Assembly: GCA_902792005.1 (NCBI GenBank)
Contig: CADAXW010000019.1
Location: 19,700 to 68,714, forward strand
Direction: 5' to 3'
Length of the DNA stretch: 49,015 bases
Origin: an uncultured Lachnospiraceae bacterium
GTDB taxonomy: Bacteria; Bacillota; Clostridia; Lachnospirales; Lachnospiraceae
The notes below the pieces were generated by a model that was given only the letters and a program-made list of their open reading frames with translations, ran no database searches and was not told where the DNA came from. Positions 17,719 to 26,552 of the stretch are shown here, piece after piece; position 1 is the first letter of the stretch; every line of letters starts with the position of its first letter. The position numbers were made by a program, and so were the translations under genes.

Positions 17719-19155
17719 TCAAACCTGCTCGTACAACTGCTCATAGATCTTTGCAGAATTATCCCAGCTGAAGTTCTGCTCCATGGCACGTTTCTGCATC
17801 GCTGCCCAGGCATTCTTATCATCAAAGAAGATACGCTTGGAGTAATTGATGGTATTCAGCAGTTCTCTCGGATCGTAGTTTGCAAAGGAGAAGCCGGTTC
17901 CTGTTCCATCAAACTCATTGTACGGCTGAACGGTATCCTTCAGACCACCGGTCTCACGAACAATGGGAAGCGCACCATAGCGAAGTGCCATGAGCTGTGT
18001 CAGGCCGCAGGGCTCAAATCTGGAGGGTACCAGAATGGAGTCGCAGGCAGCGTAGATCTTATGGGACAGCTCATCGCTGAAGTAGATGTTCGCCGACAGC
18101 TTTGCGGGATGGATTCCCTGATAGTAACGGAACATATCCTCATACCGGCGGTCACCGGTTCCCAGAACCACGAACTGAGTTCCGTCCGTCATGATATCAT
18201 TCATGGCGCGGTCGATCAGATCCAGACCCTTCTGGTCAGTCAGACGGGATACGATACCGATCATATAAACATTGGGATCCTCGGGAAGATGCAGCTCCTT
18301 CTGCAGAGCCACCTTGTTCTTCACCTTCTCCTTCTTGTAATTCTTCAGATTGTAGCGGTGCGGGATCTTCTTATCCTTGGAGGGATCATATACGGAGTAA
18401 TCAATGCCGTTCACGATACCCCAGAGAGACTGCCAGCGCGCCCGGAGCAGACCGTCCAGTCCCTCGCCGTAATACGGTGTCTGGATCTCCTGTGCGTAGG
18501 TATTGGATACCGTTGTGATCTTATCCGCATAGACAAGACCGCCCTTCAGCATGGACGCATCCTTCTTGAACTCCAGCTTGTCCGGTGTAAATACATAATC
18601 CGGAAGTCCGGAATAGTCCTTGATGGTCTCAATATCCCAGTTCCCCTGGAACTGAAGATTATGGATGGTCATGATGGACTTCATATTGCTGTAGAACGGA
18701 TTATTTGCAAACAGCGTCCGAAGATAAACCGGCACAAGACCTGCCTGCCAGTCATGGCAGTGGATGATATCCGGCTGGAAACCGATGCTGGGCAGGATGG
18801 AAAGTGCTGCCTTTGAGAAATAGCAGAACTTCTCGATATCCCATTTCAGATCCCCGTAAATGTTGAAGCCATTGAAATAATACTCATTGTCGATGAAGTA
18901 TACCGGAACCCCCTCGTACTCCAGATACATTACTCCCACATACTGCTGCTTCCAGCCGATATCCATGTGGAAATGTGTGATATACTTCATGTTATTCTTA
19001 AACTTTTCCGGAAGACACATGTACTTCGGAATGATGACCCGAACATCATACTCATCCCGGTTAAACTTCTGCGGTAATGTTCCGACTACGTCCGCAAGGC
19101 CGCCGGTCTTGATAAAAGGAACACATTCGGATGCAATGTATGCTACTTTCTTCAT
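17719..19155 (-). CDS. glgA: Glycogen synthase (ADP-glucose type, GT5)
   Basis: A 478-residue GT-B glycosyltransferase that extends alpha-1,4-glucan from ADP-glucose. The N-terminal KTGGLADVVGTLP is the ADP-glucose-binding motif. The C-terminal half has the EX7E-type region (PSRFEPCGLTQLMALRYG) and the TGGLKDTV nucleotide-sugar loop. AAGGAG lies before the ATG at 19155, and a promoter is visible at 19198-19225. No other glg gene is next to it, so in this region it stands as a single-gene unit with its own promoter and terminator. Confidence 0.95.
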   Translation of the reverse strand: MKKVAYIASECVPFIKTGGLADVVGTLPQKFNRDEYDVRVIIPKYMCLPEKFKNNMKYITHFHMDIGWKQQYVGVMYLEYEGVPVYFIDNEYYFNGFNIYGDLKWDIEKFCYFSKAALSILPSIGFQPDIIHCHDWQAGLVPVYLRTLFANNPFYSNMKSIMTIHNLQFQGNWDIETIKDYSGLPDYVFTPDKLEFKKDASMLKGGLVYADKITTVSNTYAQEIQTPYYGEGLDGLLRARWQSLWGIVNGIDYSVYDPSKDKKIPHRYNLKNYKKEKVKNKVALQKELHLPEDPNVYMIGIVSRLTDQKGLDLIDRAMNDIMTDGTQFVVLGTGDRRYEDMFRYYQGIHPAKLSANIYFSDELSHKIYAACDSILVPSRFEPCGLTQLMALRYGALPIVRETGGLKDTVQPYNEFDGTGTGFSFANYDPRELLNTINYSKRIFFDDKNAWAAMQKRAMEQNFSWDNSAKIYEQLYEQV

Positions 19156-19197
19156 GCTGTTTCTCCTTAATAAAACGTAATAAAATACCCAACCTTT

Positions 19198-19225
19198 ATT
19201 CTATCACAATCACACCGTATTTCAA
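19198..19225 (-). promoter_or_regulatory. Promoter of glgA
   Basis: Minus-strand TTGAAA (19220-19225) and TAGAAT (19198-19203) with a 16-base spacer. The start would fall near 19191, about 36 bases before the glgA ATG. Confidence 0.6.
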
Positions 19226-19246
19226 ACAAAAAATACAGTATGACCG

Positions 19247-19894
19247 TCAGCAAAAACCGTCCGTCTGCTCATCCGGAAAACGCATCTCAAGATACTTCCT
19301 GATCAGCTCCGCACTGCCCCTGATCCCGTACCGGCTGACATCCAGAGAGAGCTCATAATTGGTGACATCCCTCCAGTCTCCTCCGGTGTAATTATGGTAG
19401 TAGCTGGACCTTCTTTCATCCACGCTCCGGATATAGCCCTCCAGCTCTTCCTCCGGCATGTTCTTTATGGAGGAGGCACGCTTCAGCCGGAACTCCATGG
19501 GCGCCCAGAGGAACACGCTTACCGTGTCATCCCGATCCGCCAGAATATCATTGGCACAGCGTCCCACGATCACACAGGACTCCTGATCCGCCAGTCTTCG
19601 GATGATATCCGACTGATAAGAGAAGAGGTTCTTCATCAGGAGCATCTCATCCTGTTCCCGAAACTCCTCATCCTCATGCTCCGAGAAGGTTTCCTGCGCC
19701 ACATCATAAAGCGATGTGTCCTTGATTCGGGCATCATGCGCCACGTGGCTGTCATGCATCGCCTTATCATCCGACACAAGGCGGAACATTTCACTGTCAT
19801 AGCAGTTGATCCCCAGTTCTTCTGCCAGGCGCTTTCCCACCTTCAGCCCGCCGGAACAATGTTGTCTCGCGATGGTGATAATAACCTTCTTCAT
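19247..19894 (-). CDS. Cytidylate kinase-like family protein
   Basis: A 215-residue protein of the cytidylate-kinase-like (Cytidylate_kin2) family. The N-terminus MKKVIITIARQHCSGGLKVGKRLAEELG is the family's altered P-loop. YDSEMFRLVSD, SCVIVGRCANDILADRDD and the lid-like EFRLKRASSIKN follow. Its substrate is unknown, and a true CMP kinase is expected elsewhere. I use the ATG at 19894 with GGAGGGGA upstream rather than the ORF start at 19912. The AT-rich gap of about 90 bases to glgA carries the glgA promoter. Confidence 0.85.
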   Translation of the reverse strand: MKKVIITIARQHCSGGLKVGKRLAEELGINCYDSEMFRLVSDDKAMHDSHVAHDARIKDTSLYDVAQETFSEHEDEEFREQDEMLLMKNLFSYQSDIIRRLADQESCVIVGRCANDILADRDDTVSVFLWAPMEFRLKRASSIKNMPEEELEGYIRSVDERRSSYYHNYTGGDWRDVTNYELSLDVSRYGIRGSAELIRKYLEMRFPDEQTDGFC

Positions 19895-19948
19895 ACCTTC
19901 CCCTCCTATCATGTCTTTTCATGTCTTTGATGCGATATTACACTGCCT

Positions 19949-20659
19949 CTAGTAAGAATATACTCCTCCGCAGGTCTCGATGCAGCTCTTTGCCAAAGCC
20001 TCCATGGCATCAATGTAAAACCCGCCGGTCAGTTCATGATTCACCGCAAACACGGACAGCTCCGTGCAGGCCAGGATCACAGCCTCGCAACCCCTTCCAT
20101 GCATATGCTGTGCGATCCCCTGGAAGAGATGCTTGTCCCCCTTCTCTCCCCGTTTGATCTGATCATAGATCAGCTTCATGACGTCCTTCTGATGTATCTC
20201 ATCGGGATAGATCACCTCGATCTCCCGGGCCTCCAGAGCCTTTCGGTAAAGCTCCGACCGGAGTGTTCCGTCCGTGGCCAGAACCCCCACCTTATGATAC
20301 CGCCTTTCCTGCACGTACCGGGCAGTTTCCTCGATCATATTGATGAAATGTCCTCCCATCTCCTGCTGGAATCGTTCCGCAAAATAATGGCAGGTATTAC
20401 AGGGCACCGCCAGGTATTCACAGCCCGCAGATCTCAGCATCCTGACATCGGCGGCCAGCTGCTCCCACAGCTTCTCCCCCTCGCCACAAAGGATGCAGCC
20501 CGTGCGGTCCGGAAGTGCCGCATGCGAATAGATCAGTATATTGATATGCTCCTGATCACAGGATACCACGGTCCGGTCCGTGATCCTCTTATACAGAACA
20601 CTGGTGGCCTCCGGCCCCATGCCGCCCAGGATCCCCAGTGTATGCTTGTCTGAACTCAT
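19949..20659 (-). CDS. Aspartate/glutamate racemase family protein
   Basis: A 236-residue PLP-independent racemase of the Asp/Glu (RacX/YgeA) group. The N-terminus LGILGGMGPEAT is diagnostic. The two catalytic cysteines are in LAVPCNTCHYF and VILACTEL. It would supply D-Asp or D-Glu. It is divergent from an ATP-grasp gene of the D-aspartate ligase type with a 200-base shared upstream region. In Enterococcus and Lactococcus a racemase and D-Asp ligase work together to build the D-Asp crossbridge. Exact substrate is inferred only. Confidence 0.9.
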   Translation of the reverse strand: MSSDKHTLGILGGMGPEATSVLYKRITDRTVVSCDQEHINILIYSHAALPDRTGCILCGEGEKLWEQLAADVRMLRSAGCEYLAVPCNTCHYFAERFQQEMGGHFINMIEETARYVQERRYHKVGVLATDGTLRSELYRKALEAREIEVIYPDEIHQKDVMKLIYDQIKRGEKGDKHLFQGIAQHMHGRGCEAVILACTELSVFAVNHELTGGFYIDAMEALAKSCIETCGGVYSY

Positions 20660-20777
20660 GATCCACCTGCTTTTTTAAATCTTTTTTAAATCTTTTTTTA
20701 TCTCTTTCCCCCTCCGTTTCGCAGGGGAACCTAGAATATATTGTATCATACTAATCTTCTTTTTCCTATACTTTATC

Positions 20778-20806
20778 TTTCCGTTTTTCCGCCAAAGTGG
20801 TATACT
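20778..20806 (+). promoter_or_regulatory. Candidate promoter of the ATP-grasp/Mur ligase pair
   Basis: A TATACT -10 at 20801-20806 lies 17 bases after a poor -35 (TTTCCG, 20778-20783). A GAGG...CCTC inverted repeat follows at about 20812-20830. A start near 20813 would give a leader of some 45 bases. The -10 is convincing, the -35 is not. Confidence 0.45.
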
Positions 20807-20856
20807 AAGTCGAGGGTCATTTCGATCCTCAAACCACGAAATAAGAGGTTATGAAA

Positions 20857-22063
20857 ATGGAATTTCAATCTCAACCGTTTATCCCGGTTGCTTTCGGCGG
20901 CGACATCAATACATACAGTGTCGCGCGCGCATTTTACGAAGCCTATAAAGTGAAGACCAAGGTCTACGGCAAGTTCCCCACGGGTCCCAGCTACAACAGC
21001 AAGATCACCGATTATACGGACAACCGGAAAATGGACCACCCGGAGGTGATGCTTCCCATTCTGAAGGATCTGGCCGCAAGGCATAAGAAGAAAAAGATCC
21101 TGGCCATCGGCTGCGGGGACTCCTACGTGGCAACCCTTTCCCAGCTGAAGGATCAGCTGCCGGAAAATGTGATCGCTCCCTACATCGACTTCTCTCTGAT
21201 GGACAGCCTTCAGCAGAAGGAGCGTTTCTATGAACTGTGCGACAAGCACGGGATCGACCATCCTGCCACTGTGATCTTCCGCAAAGGCATGGATCCGAAC
21301 ATGGAACTTCCCTTCAAGTTCCCCATCATCCTGAAGCCCTCCAACGGTATCGCTTACTGGGAGCATCCCTTCGATACCCAGGAGAAGGTCTATACCATCC
21401 GAAGCCGGGAGGAGCTGGCGCAGGTGACGGAGGACATTTTCGGAGCCGGCTATGAGGACTCTCTCATCCTCCAGGATATGATCCCCGGAAATGATGAGTT
21501 CATGCGTGTTCTCACCTGCTACTCCAACCATAAGGGGCATGTGAAGATGATGTGCCTCGGTGCTTCTGGAGGAACACACGCCCCATGGAAAGGGAAATCA
21601 TGCCGTGATCATCACGGAGTTAAAGAGCGAGCTGTATGACCGCGTGAAGGCTCTGCTGGAGGACCTGAATTATGTGGGCTTCTCCAACTTTGATATCAAG
21701 TATGACCGTCGGGACGGAAAGTATAAGTTCTTCGAGATCAACACCCGCCAGGGACGGTCCAACTTCTACGTCACCGGTTCCGGCATCAACATCGCCCGGC
21801 TTCTGGTGGAGGAATATATCTTCGATCGTCCCCAGGAGTTTATCACTCCCAAAGAGGAACGGCTGTGGCTTACAGTCCCCAAGGGTGTGGCTAAGAAGTA
21901 TATCTTCGAGGAGGCCAACGTAAACAAGCTCTTCTCTCTTCTTCAGAAGAAGAAATATGTGAACCCCATCTTCCTGAAGGGAGACAACGGGCTGAACCGC
22001 ATGCTGCGGATGTGGAAGAACCACTTCATGCAGTATAAGAATTTCAAGCGATATTACGGATAA
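20857..22063 (+). pseudogene. D-aspartate ligase-like ATP-grasp protein, broken by a frameshift near 21560
   Basis: Two overlapping frames make one ATP-grasp protein of about 400 residues. Frame one (from the ATG at 20857, GAGG eight bases upstream) carries the N-terminal FIPVAFGGDINTYSVARAFYE and reads to VKMMCLG. Frame two resumes at LLEEHTPHGKGNHAVI and has the ATP/Mg motif FFEINTRQGRSNFYVT, ending at 22063. The shift lies between 21556 and 21563. As I recall the family, two residues sit between CLG and LLE, so about five bases would be missing. The protein resembles the D-aspartate ligase of Enterococcus (peptidoglycan crossbridge). It may be a real mutation or a sequencing error. Confidence 0.8.
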
Positions 22064-22121
22064 TTTCTGAAACCACGCATGGAATGCGGAACCATACTTT
22101 AGAAATGAAAAGGAACTCAAT

Positions 22122-23627
22122 ATGAAAAAATATACACTGGAAACCTATGCCCGCCGTCTCCGCGAGGCCCATCTTCTTGTGAAGGGCCAGTTCCCGGAGG
22201 TAAAAGACACACTGATCACCGGGCTTACCTATAACTCCAAGGATGTAACTCCCGGCACCCTCTTCATCTGCAAGGGGGCCAGCTTCAAGGAGGAGTATCT
22301 GCTGGAGGCCCTTGACCGGGGAGCGGTATGCTATGTGAGCGAGACCCTGTATCACAAGGTCGATGCACCGGCCATGCTGGTATCCGATATCCGGAGGTCC
22401 ATGCCCTTCCTGGCAAACCTCTTCTTCGGAGAGCCCGCAACCCAGCTGCATCTCACCGGCATCACCGGTACAAAGGGAAAGTCCACCACCACCTATTACA
22501 TCAAGGCGATCCTGGATGATTACCTGGCCAGCCGGCAGGAGCCGGAAAGTGCCGTGATCTCCTCCATCGACACCTATGACGGCGTGATCCGGGAGGAGTC
22601 CCGACTCACAACGCCGGAGTCTGTGGAGCTGATGCGACATTTTCGGAATGCAGTGGACAGTCATATCGATTTTCTGACCATGGAGGTTTCCTCCCAGGCC
22701 CTGAAATATAACCGCGTTGACGAGATCACCTTCGACGTGGGTGTCTTCATGAATATCTCCGAGGACCATATCAGTCCCTCCGAGCATCCGACTCTGGAGG
22801 ACTACTTCGCATCCAAGCTGCGGATCTTCGGCCAGACCAGGACAGCTCTGGTTTGTTCCGACACGGACCGCTATGAGGACGTCATGGGGGCCGCGCAGGA
22901 GGCTGACCGCGTGATCACCTTCGGAACAAAGGAAGGCAGTGACGTATATGGCTATGACATCCGCAAGGGGGATGGCGAGACCCTGTTCCGGGTCCGGTGT
23001 GAACGCTTCGACGAGGAGTTCTCCCTGACGGTTCCCGGTCTCTTTAACGTGGAAAATGCGCTGGCTGCCATTGCAGTCTGCAACGTCTACGGCATTCCGG
23101 TGGAATTTATCCGTTCCGGCCTGCGTCGTGCAAGATCCAGAGGACGTATGGAATGCTTCACCTCCGCGGATAAGAAGATCGTAGCCATCGTGGATTATGC
23201 CCATAACAAGCTGTCCTTTGAGAAGCTCTTCTCCTCCATGAAGGAGGAATACCCGGAGTATGATATCGTGACTATCTTCGGATGTCCCGGAGAAAAGGCT
23301 CTGGTAAGGAGAAAGGATCTGGGAACCATTTCCGGACAGTACAGTAAAAAGGTTATCCTCTGCGCAGAGGATCCCGGAAAAGAACCGGTGGAGCAGATCT
23401 CCCGCGACATCGCACAGTATGTGGCCTGTCCCGTGGAAATGATCGAGGACCGGGGCGAAGCCATCCGTGCCGCCATCGCCGGAGTGGAAAAGCCCACAGT
23501 GATCCTCTTTACCGGAAAAGGCGACGAGACAAGACAGAAGTACGGCACCCAGTATGTGCCCTGCCCCTCCGATGTGGAATATACAGAAAAGGCCATCGCG
23601 GCCTATAACGAGGCTCATCCGGTATAG
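22122..23627 (+). CDS. Mur ligase family protein (MurE-like UDP-MurNAc-peptide ligase paralogue)
   Basis: A 501-residue Mur ligase with an N-terminal MurE-type domain ([23 protein letters not shown]), P-loop [27 protein letters not shown] and a C-terminal domain. Classical MurE acting on diaminopimelate carries a DNPR motif; here the aligned spot reads EDPGKEP, so a different amino acid or substrate is likely. It starts 58 bases after the broken ATP-grasp gene, with AAAAGGA before the ATG, so the two form an operon facing the racemase. Role in wall peptide modification is inferred. Confidence 0.85.
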   Translation: MKKYTLETYARRLREAHLLVKGQFPEVKDTLITGLTYNSKDVTPGTLFICKGASFKEEYLLEALDRGAVCYVSETLYHKVDAPAMLVSDIRRSMPFLANLFFGEPATQLHLTGITGTKGKSTTTYYIKAILDDYLASRQEPESAVISSIDTYDGVIREESRLTTPESVELMRHFRNAVDSHIDFLTMEVSSQALKYNRVDEITFDVGVFMNISEDHISPSEHPTLEDYFASKLRIFGQTRTALVCSDTDRYEDVMGAAQEADRVITFGTKEGSDVYGYDIRKGDGETLFRVRCERFDEEFSLTVPGLFNVENALAAIAVCNVYGIPVEFIRSGLRRARSRGRMECFTSADKKIVAIVDYAHNKLSFEKLFSSMKEEYPEYDIVTIFGCPGEKALVRRKDLGTISGQYSKKVILCAEDPGKEPVEQISRDIAQYVACPVEMIEDRGEAIRAAIAGVEKPTVILFTGKGDETRQKYGTQYVPCPSDVEYTEKAIAAYNEAHPV

Positions 23628-23629
23628 AG

Positions 23630-23665
23630 CGTGACAACGGGGACAGTCCCCATTGTCACGTTTTT
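23630..23665 (+). terminator. Terminator of the Mur ligase operon, REP-like hairpin
   Basis: A 14-bp stem with one mismatch (23630-23643 with 23647-23660, three-base loop) is followed by TTTTT at 23661-23665. It starts three bases after the Mur ligase stop. The core GGGGACAGTCCCC with TGACAA/TTGTCA flanks resembles REP-type palindromes I recall from other bacterial genomes. Confidence 0.75.
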
Positions 23666-23686
23666 GCGCGTTAAAATGAGCCATGC

Positions 23687-23750
23687 ACAACCGCCCCGTC
23701 ATTGCTTTGCGCAAGCTTGCTTGCATGCAAGGCAATGACGGGGCGGTTGT
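23687..23750. repeat. Large palindrome with 24-base arms between Mur ligase and yebC
   Basis: Arms 23687-23710 and 23727-23750 pair over 24 positions with a single G-T wobble, around a 16-base loop that contains the self-complementary GCAAGCTTGC. Further small palindromes follow (GGCCAC/GTGGCC at 23776-23790). The element fills the space where the 3' end of yebC should be and looks like an inserted palindromic or MITE-like unit. No transposase is present. Confidence 0.8.
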
Positions 23751-23801
23751 ATACGGCGAATGCCGCGACATCGACGGCCACGAAGTGGCCGGAGAGCCGG
23801 C

Positions 23802-24494
23802 ATCATCCTCGTCCAGGAGATCCAGGATCCTCTGAATCTTCTTCTTATCCTCATCGGAAGTCAGTGTTACATAGTTCTGCGGGATCATGGTCACTTCAGC
23901 AGAAACCATGGGAACGCCCTCCTTCTCCAGTGCCTCGCGCACTGCGGAGAAGTCTGCCGGGGAGGTGATGATCTCATAGCTGTCCTCTTCCTCGGAGAAG
24001 TCCTCAGCACCTGCATCCAGAGCCATCATCATGAACTCGTCTGCAGTTGTCTCATACTCTTCCTTTGCTACGATGATCTGACCCTTCTCGTCAAACATAT
24101 AGGATACGCAGCCGGTAGTACCTACATTTCCGCCACCCTTTGTAAATGCGTTACGCACGTTGGAAGCGGTACGGTTCTTGTTGTCTGTAAGGCAGTTTAC
24201 AATGATGGCTGTTCCGGAGGGACCATAACCCTCATAGGTGTTTGCTACGTAGTTTACGCTGTTCGCATCACCTGCAGCCTTCTTGATACCACGATCGATA
24301 GTATCGTTGGGCATGTTATTTGCCTTTGCCTTTGCGATAACATCACGGAGCTTGGAGTTGTTGGCCGGATCCGGTCCTCCCTCCTTAACTGCTACGGCGA
24401 TCTCTCGACCGATGATGGTGAAGATCTTTCCCTTTGCTGCGTCGTTCTTCTCTTTCTTGTGCTTGATGTTCGCAAACTTGGAATGTCCTGACAT
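23802..24494 (-). CDS. yebC: YebC/PmpR-family regulatory protein, 3' end and stop lost
   Basis: The first 231 residues match the YebC family, proposed as transcription regulators and recently linked to translation of proline-rich stretches. Motifs are [64 protein letters not shown] and the end [14 protein letters not shown]. Family proteins usually finish about ten residues further on. Here the sequence instead changes to [11 protein letters not shown], where a palindromic element begins, and no stop codon follows for 1.7 kb. The gene follows corC by 26 bases. Its transcript may be non-stop. Confidence 0.85.
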
Positions 24495-24520
24495 GTTAAT
24501 ACCTCTTTCTTTATATCAAT

Positions 24521-25324
24521 TTAATTATTACCTGTCTGATCAAGCGGCAGGATCTTTACGCTCTGGATCACCTTGTCCTGTATGCTGAGGGGCTGGAACA
24601 GATATCCACCATACTCGATCCTCAACTGCTCACCCTCCCGGGGAAGCCGGCCCAGCCGATACAGCAGGAAACCGTTCAGGGTTTCGATCTCCGTATCCGG
24701 CAGCTCCATATCCGGCAGGATCTCCTCCAGATCATTCAGGGAAATGAGTCCGTCCACCACATAGCCGGCATCTGCCGTCCGTCTGGCTTCCTCTTCCTCA
24801 TCATCATGCTCGTCCTGGATATTTCCCACGATCTCCTCGATGATATCCTCCAGGGTTACGATGCCGTCCGTCTGTCCGTACTCGTCCACCACAATGGCGA
24901 TATGGATCTTCTCCTTCTGCATCTTCCGAAGCAGCTTGGAGATATCATAAGCAGGATGAATAAAAATAGGATCCTCCATCACGGTCTCACAGGGACTGTC
25001 TCCCTGCCCGTCCAGAAATGCGGCCATCAGATCCTTCAAGTGGATCACGCCCAGGATATTATCGATCTCATCTTCATATACCGGATAGCGGGAATAGCTG
25101 CTTTCCAGTCCTCTGGTCAGAGCCTCCTTTATGGTGGTTCCCTTTTCCAGCGCAAAGATCCGATTCCGGGCGGTCATGATGTCATGCGCATCCTTATCAT
25201 CAAAGTCAAAGATATTCGAGATCAGCTCCGCTTCCTCCTCATGGATAAAGCCCTGATCCTGTCCTTCCTCTACCATGGACAATATCTCTTCTTCGACCTG
25301 TTCCTCGTCCCTTTTCTTAAACAT
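24521..25324 (-). CDS. CBS-domain protein of the CorC/HlyC family
   Basis: A 267-residue soluble protein with two CBS domains (about residues 55-180, with [25 protein letters not shown] and [27 protein letters not shown]) and a C-terminal CorC_HlyC (transporter-associated) domain ending at IQSVKILPL. It lacks the membrane DUF21 domain found in longer relatives, so it is the short CorC-like form, linked to magnesium/cobalt efflux. AAGGAG precedes the ATG at 25324. It lies between alr and yebC in one operon. Confidence 0.9.
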   Translation of the reverse strand: MFKKRDEEQVEEEILSMVEEGQDQGFIHEEEAELISNIFDFDDKDAHDIMTARNRIFALEKGTTIKEALTRGLESSYSRYPVYEDEIDNILGVIHLKDLMAAFLDGQGDSPCETVMEDPIFIHPAYDISKLLRKMQKEKIHIAIVVDEYGQTDGIVTLEDIIEEIVGNIQDEHDDEEEEARRTADAGYVVDGLISLNDLEEILPDMELPDTEIETLNGFLLYRLGRLPREGEQLRIEYGGYLFQPLSIQDKVIQSVKILPLDQTGNN

Positions 25325-25382
25325 AGAACTCCTTTTTCTCTTATTATTGCGGAGTCAGACTCCTGTCACCGGAGATACAGGC

Positions 25383-26552
25383 TCATGAACGGAGATAATT
25401 CACCTCTCCAATGGCCTCTCCGTCCCGGATATAGATTCTGGGCACGCGGCGTGCCACATCACATACCAGCTCGTAATTAAAGCTGTTTCCGGGTGTCGCA
25501 ACCTCCTCTACGGAGATCCGATTCTCCCCGTCGCTTCCGAAGAGAGTTACCTCATCTCCCAGCTCCACATCGGGGATATGGCTCACATCCACCATCATCT
25601 GATCCATGCAGACACGCCCCAGAATGGGAGCATACTCACCACGGATCAGGACCCGGCCCACATTTGACTGTGCTCTCGGGTATCCGTCCGCATAGCCTGC
25701 GCACACCGTCGCCACCTTCGTTTCACGGTCCGTCACATAGGTATGGCCATAGCTGATCCCGCAGCCTGCAGGAAGTGTCTTGATATGTGTCACGTGGCTC
25801 ACCAGCTTCATGGCCGGATGGATCACCACGGATTTATCGATCTCCTCCGAGGGATACAGACCGTATATTACTATACCCAGTCGCATCATGTCAAATCCTT
25901 GTGAGTGTAATTCCATTGCGCCTGCACTGTTGTCGATATGCCGGATCCCCAGATGGTATCCCTTATCCTCCAGTGCTTTTACAAATGTACTGAATACCCG
26001 GTACTGCTCCAGCGCTGTGGTCTTATCCTTTTCATCTGCCTTTGCAAAATGTGTGAAGATCCCTTCTACGGAAAGGCCCTCCATGGAAAAGAGCTGCTCC
26101 GCCTCAGCCACGCCGGCGCTGTCTCCGGAGAAACCGATCCGGTGCATACCGGAGTCCACCTTGATATGAACCCGGGCCTTCTTGCCCATCTTCTCTGCCA
26201 GAAGGGACAGGCTCCGACATTTCTCCACATCATAGACTGCCTGTGTCACATCATACCGGATCAGATCCTCATAATCCGTCTCATCCGTATATCCCAGGAT
26301 CAGGATAGGCTTTGTTACGCCACTCTCCCGAAGCTCCACAGCCTCGTCGATCTCCGCCACCCCGTAATAATCCGCCAGATCGTCCAGCTGCTCCGCCAGA
26401 ACACAGGCTCCGTGACCATAGGCATCCGCCTTGATCACCAGCAGTGTTTTCCGGTCCGCTGGATTCAGTGCCTGTACGGTTTTGATATTCTCCCGAATGG
26501 CATCCAGATCAACTCTTGCCTCAATTTTGTGAAATGCTTTTACCGGTCTCAT
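25383..26552 (-). CDS. alr: Alanine racemase
   Basis: A 389-residue PLP enzyme that makes D-Ala for peptidoglycan. The PLP lysine is in VIKADAYGHGA, near residue 44. The substrate/catalytic Tyr region is AGCGISYGHTYV, and the C-terminal beta domain has GRVCMDQMMVDVSH. The ATG overlaps the YihY stop as ATGA, so it is translationally coupled. Alr and the Asp/Glu racemase at 19949-20659 give two sources of D-amino acids within 6 kb. Confidence 0.96.
   Translation of the reverse strand: MRPVKAFHKIEARVDLDAIRENIKTVQALNPADRKTLLVIKADAYGHGACVLAEQLDDLADYYGVAEIDEAVELRESGVTKPILILGYTDETDYEDLIRYDVTQAVYDVEKCRSLSLLAEKMGKKARVHIKVDSGMHRIGFSGDSAGVAEAEQLFSMEGLSVEGIFTHFAKADEKDKTTALEQYRVFSTFVKALEDKGYHLGIRHIDNSAGAMELHSQGFDMMRLGIVIYGLYPSEEIDKSVVIHPAMKLVSHVTHIKTLPAGCGISYGHTYVTDRETKVATVCAGYADGYPRAQSNVGRVLIRGEYAPILGRVCMDQMMVDVSHIPDVELGDEVTLFGSDGENRISVEEVATPGNSFNYELVCDVARRVPRIYIRDGEAIGEVNYLRS

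Larger units (their letters stand above)
22044..23801 (-). other. Run-on reading frame after yebC, antisense to the Mur ligase
   Basis: The yebC frame has no stop codon after its recognisable end and stays open through the palindrome and the whole antisense of the Mur ligase, stopping at 22044. If translated it would give an 816-residue protein. The part after 23801 has no family features and is the antisense of a clearly coding gene, so I treat it as an accidental open frame. It matters only because no nearer in-frame stop exists. Confidence 0.6.

Noticed and set aside
20773-21579. Minus-strand 268-residue open frame
   Set aside because: It is antisense to the ATP-grasp gene, which carries clear family motifs on the plus strand.
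22044-23801. Real C-terminal extension of YebC
   Set aside because: It is the exact antisense of a well-conserved Mur ligase and shows no domain; an open antisense frame is common at this base composition.
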